Source: Pseudomonas sp. UBA5782
GTDB taxonomy: Bacteria > Pseudomonadota > Gammaproteobacteria > Pseudomonadales > Pseudomonadaceae
Direction of reading: 5' to 3'
Assembly: GCA_002418465.1 (NCBI GenBank)
Contig: DIEE01000179.1
Span: forward strand, 1-12,585
Length of the DNA: 12,585 nt
Positions within the stretch are counted from its first letter, which is position 1. Each line of letters begins with the position of its first letter. Shown here piece by piece: positions 11,317-12,585 of this stretch. The position numbers and the translations under genes were made by a program. Under the pieces are notes generated by a model that saw only the letters and a list, made by a program, of their open reading frames with translations, ran no database searches and was not told the DNA's origin.

Positions 11317-12585
11317 ATGATTCACCGCTCGTTGTCCACGTTGTTCGCCCTGTTGCTGAGCGCCCCGGCGCTCGCCGCGTCCGAGCCCGCCGCCGCACCG
11401 GTCGCGGTTCCTGAGCCGGCGCCGCAGGTGCTGTTCAACTTCGTCCGCCCCACCGATGTGGTGAAGGTGCAGACCAACGATGCGTTCTTCCCCGAGCTGA
11501 CGGCCGAAAGCACCCCGGAGGGCGAAATCCTCCGTCGCCTGGTGTTCAACCCCGCGCCGAAGCCGAGCCTGATCCTCACCCCGCAGCAGGGCACCTGGGA
11601 CTGGTCGCAGGTGCGCGCCATGAGCCTGCGGCTGCAGAGCGCGATGGACTGGGCGCTGACCGTCGACGTGCGCATCGAGAGCGCCGACGGCAAGGCGCTG
11701 ACCACCCGGATCGCCCTGCCGGCCGGCCCGGCGCAGACCCTGCTGGTGCCGCTGCAGGCGACCTCGCCGAGGGCGCAGGGCATGCGCGCCGGGGTGCCGA
11801 TGCCGTGGATGCGCGGCGATCAGAAGATCCTTCTGACGGATACCGTCGAGGGTGAGCTCAACGCTGCCCAGGTCAGCTCGGTGACGGTTTCCCTGAGCAA
11901 TCCGGACGTGGCGCAGAACGTCCTGCTCGGCCGCTTCGGCGTGCGCGGCGACCAGGATTTCCGCGAGGCTTACCAGGGCATCGTCGACGGCTTCGGTCAA
12001 TACACGCGCGGCAACTGGCCGGAGAAGGTCAAGAGCGACGAGCAATTGCGCGCCGCCGCGGCGAAGGAAGCCGAGCAACTGAAGAAGTGGCAGCAGCAAC
12101 TGCCCGAGCAGGACCGCTACGGCGGCTGGCTGCGTGGCCCGTCGTTCCCGGCCAAGGGCTTCTTCAACACGGTCAAGCAGGACGACCGCTGGTACCTGGT
12201 GACGCCGGACGGCCATCCGTACTTCTCCCTTGGCGTCAACGCGGTGACCCAGCAGCAGAGCCAGACCTACATCGAAGGTCGCGAAAGCATGTTCAGCGAC
12301 CTGCCGGCCGCCGACGGCCCGCTGGCGCCGTTCTACGGCAAGGGCGACAACCGCAGCGACACCGGCGCCAACAAGGGCCGCGCCTACGCCAACGGACGCT
12401 GGTTCGACTTCTACAACGCCAACCTGGAGCGTCAGTACGGCGAGCTGCCGTCCGCCGGCTCCAGCGAGTGCGTCGGATGCACGCCGGCGGCGCTCAGCGC
12501 GGATTCGTCGGCGCCGGCGCCGAAGCCGGAAGTGGTGGCGCCGGGTAGCCAGACGCAACTGGCCACGCCGGCCTCCGGTGCCGCC
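11317..12585 (+). CDS. Secreted beta-agarase-like protein (GH50-like), C-terminus cut by window edge
   Basis: 423 codons are visible and the frame stays open at the right edge. Residues 1-20 (MIHRSLSTLFALLLSAPALA) are a clear Sec signal peptide with a cleavage site after ALA. Residues about 37-215 form a beta-rich domain resembling the N-terminal carbohydrate-binding-like domain of agarases (TWDWSQVRAMSLRLQSAMDW). A helical connector (about 218-262) precedes YGGWLRGPSFPAKGFFNTVK (268-287) and WYLVTPDGHPYFSLGVNAV (292-310), which resemble the start of the GH50 barrel. The catalytic glutamates would lie outside the window. From about residue 378 a low-complexity Ala/Pro/Ser-rich segment with a CVGC pair (C385, C388) interrupts the fold. 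Pseudomonads rarely use agar, so the true substrate may be another polysaccharide. GGAG lies 10 nt before the ATG. It could be cotranscribed with dinG; I saw no convincing promoter in the gap. Confidence 0.8.
   Translation, partial: MIHRSLSTLFALLLSAPALAASEPAAAPVAVPEPAPQVLFNFVRPTDVVKVQTNDAFFPELTAESTPEGEILRRLVFNPAPKPSLILTPQQGTWDWSQVRAMSLRLQSAMDWALTVDVRIESADGKALTTRIALPAGPAQTLLVPLQATSPRAQGMRAGVPMPWMRGDQKILLTDTVEGELNAAQVSSVTVSLSNPDVAQNVLLGRFGVRGDQDFREAYQGIVDGFGQYTRGNWPEKVKSDEQLRAAAAKEAEQLKKWQQQLPEQDRYGGWLRGPSFPAKGFFNTVKQDDRWYLVTPDGHPYFSLGVNAVTQQQSQTYIEGRESMFSDLPAADGPLAPFYGKGDNRSDTGANKGRAYANGRWFDFYNANLERQYGELPSAGSSECVGCTPAALSADSSAPAPKPEVVAPGSQTQLATPASGAA

Noticed and set aside
11236..12558. A 440-codon minus-strand frame over the agarase-like gene
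   Set aside because: The plus-strand frame has a signal peptide, a ribosome-binding site and agarase-like motifs. The minus frame is Arg/Ala/Val-rich without motifs.
1..12585. Search for a defence island, toxin-antitoxin pair, phage or transposon
   Set aside because: No recombinase, transposase, restriction, CRISPR or toxin-like motifs were seen. The genes are core-like and compactly spaced.

Overview
The window is GC-rich, densely coded bacterial DNA and looks like a Pseudomonas chromosome from the P. aeruginosa group or a near relative. The evidence is the strong C/G preference at third codon positions, a QuiP-type acyl-homoserine-lactone acylase, and a gene order (quiP, small genes, a YchJ-family gene, an OmpA-like lipoprotein gene, DUF1145, a CopD-like gene, dinG) that resembles the quiP-to-dinG stretch of P. 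aeruginosa as I remember it. That synteny comes from memory and was not checked. I saw no rRNA, tRNA, CRISPR array, insertion sequence or phage gene, and no gene-free stretch exceeds about 260 bases.

Left part (1-2087, minus strand): a metallo-beta-lactamase-fold DNA exonuclease followed 28 bp later by an ATP-dependent DNA ligase that runs off the left edge. This is the nuclease-ligase half of the bacterial 'ligase-associated' (Lhr) DNA-repair module. The Lhr helicase and PdeM phosphoesterase are expected beyond position 1 but cannot be seen. Next (2199-4736, minus) is quiP, an Ntn-hydrolase acylase precursor with a lipobox-like signal peptide.

Middle part (4737-8100): a two-gene minus-strand operon encodes a LEA-type-2 lipoprotein and a tiny His-rich SEC-C protein. 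It diverges from a 180-residue protein of unknown function with a repeated, Pro/Ala-rich tail. That gene converges, 3 bp apart, with a coupled minus-strand pair (a DUF6231 protein and a YchJ-family SEC-C protein). The pair diverges from a highly expressed-looking OmpA-domain lipoprotein gene, which ends in a textbook intrinsic terminator.

Right part (8256-12585): a DUF1145 membrane protein converges with a CopD-like membrane protein. The CopD-like gene diverges from dinG, an Fe-S XPD-like helicase. Their shared 97-bp intergenic region carries back-to-back -10 elements and a CTG-N10-CAG LexA-type box, placed so that LexA could repress both genes. Last is a secreted beta-agarase-like (GH50-like) protein with an Ala/Pro/Ser-rich insert, cut by the right edge.

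The window holds two separate DNA-damage functions (exonuclease-ligase and SOS-type dinG) and an unusual density of SEC-C zinc motifs: three motifs in two proteins within 1.9 kb. I found no convincing wholly new defence or mobile system. The best leads are the bidirectional LexA control region, the His-rich SEC-C miniprotein with its LEA lipoprotein partner, the repeat-tailed 180-residue protein and the insert in the agarase-like enzyme.
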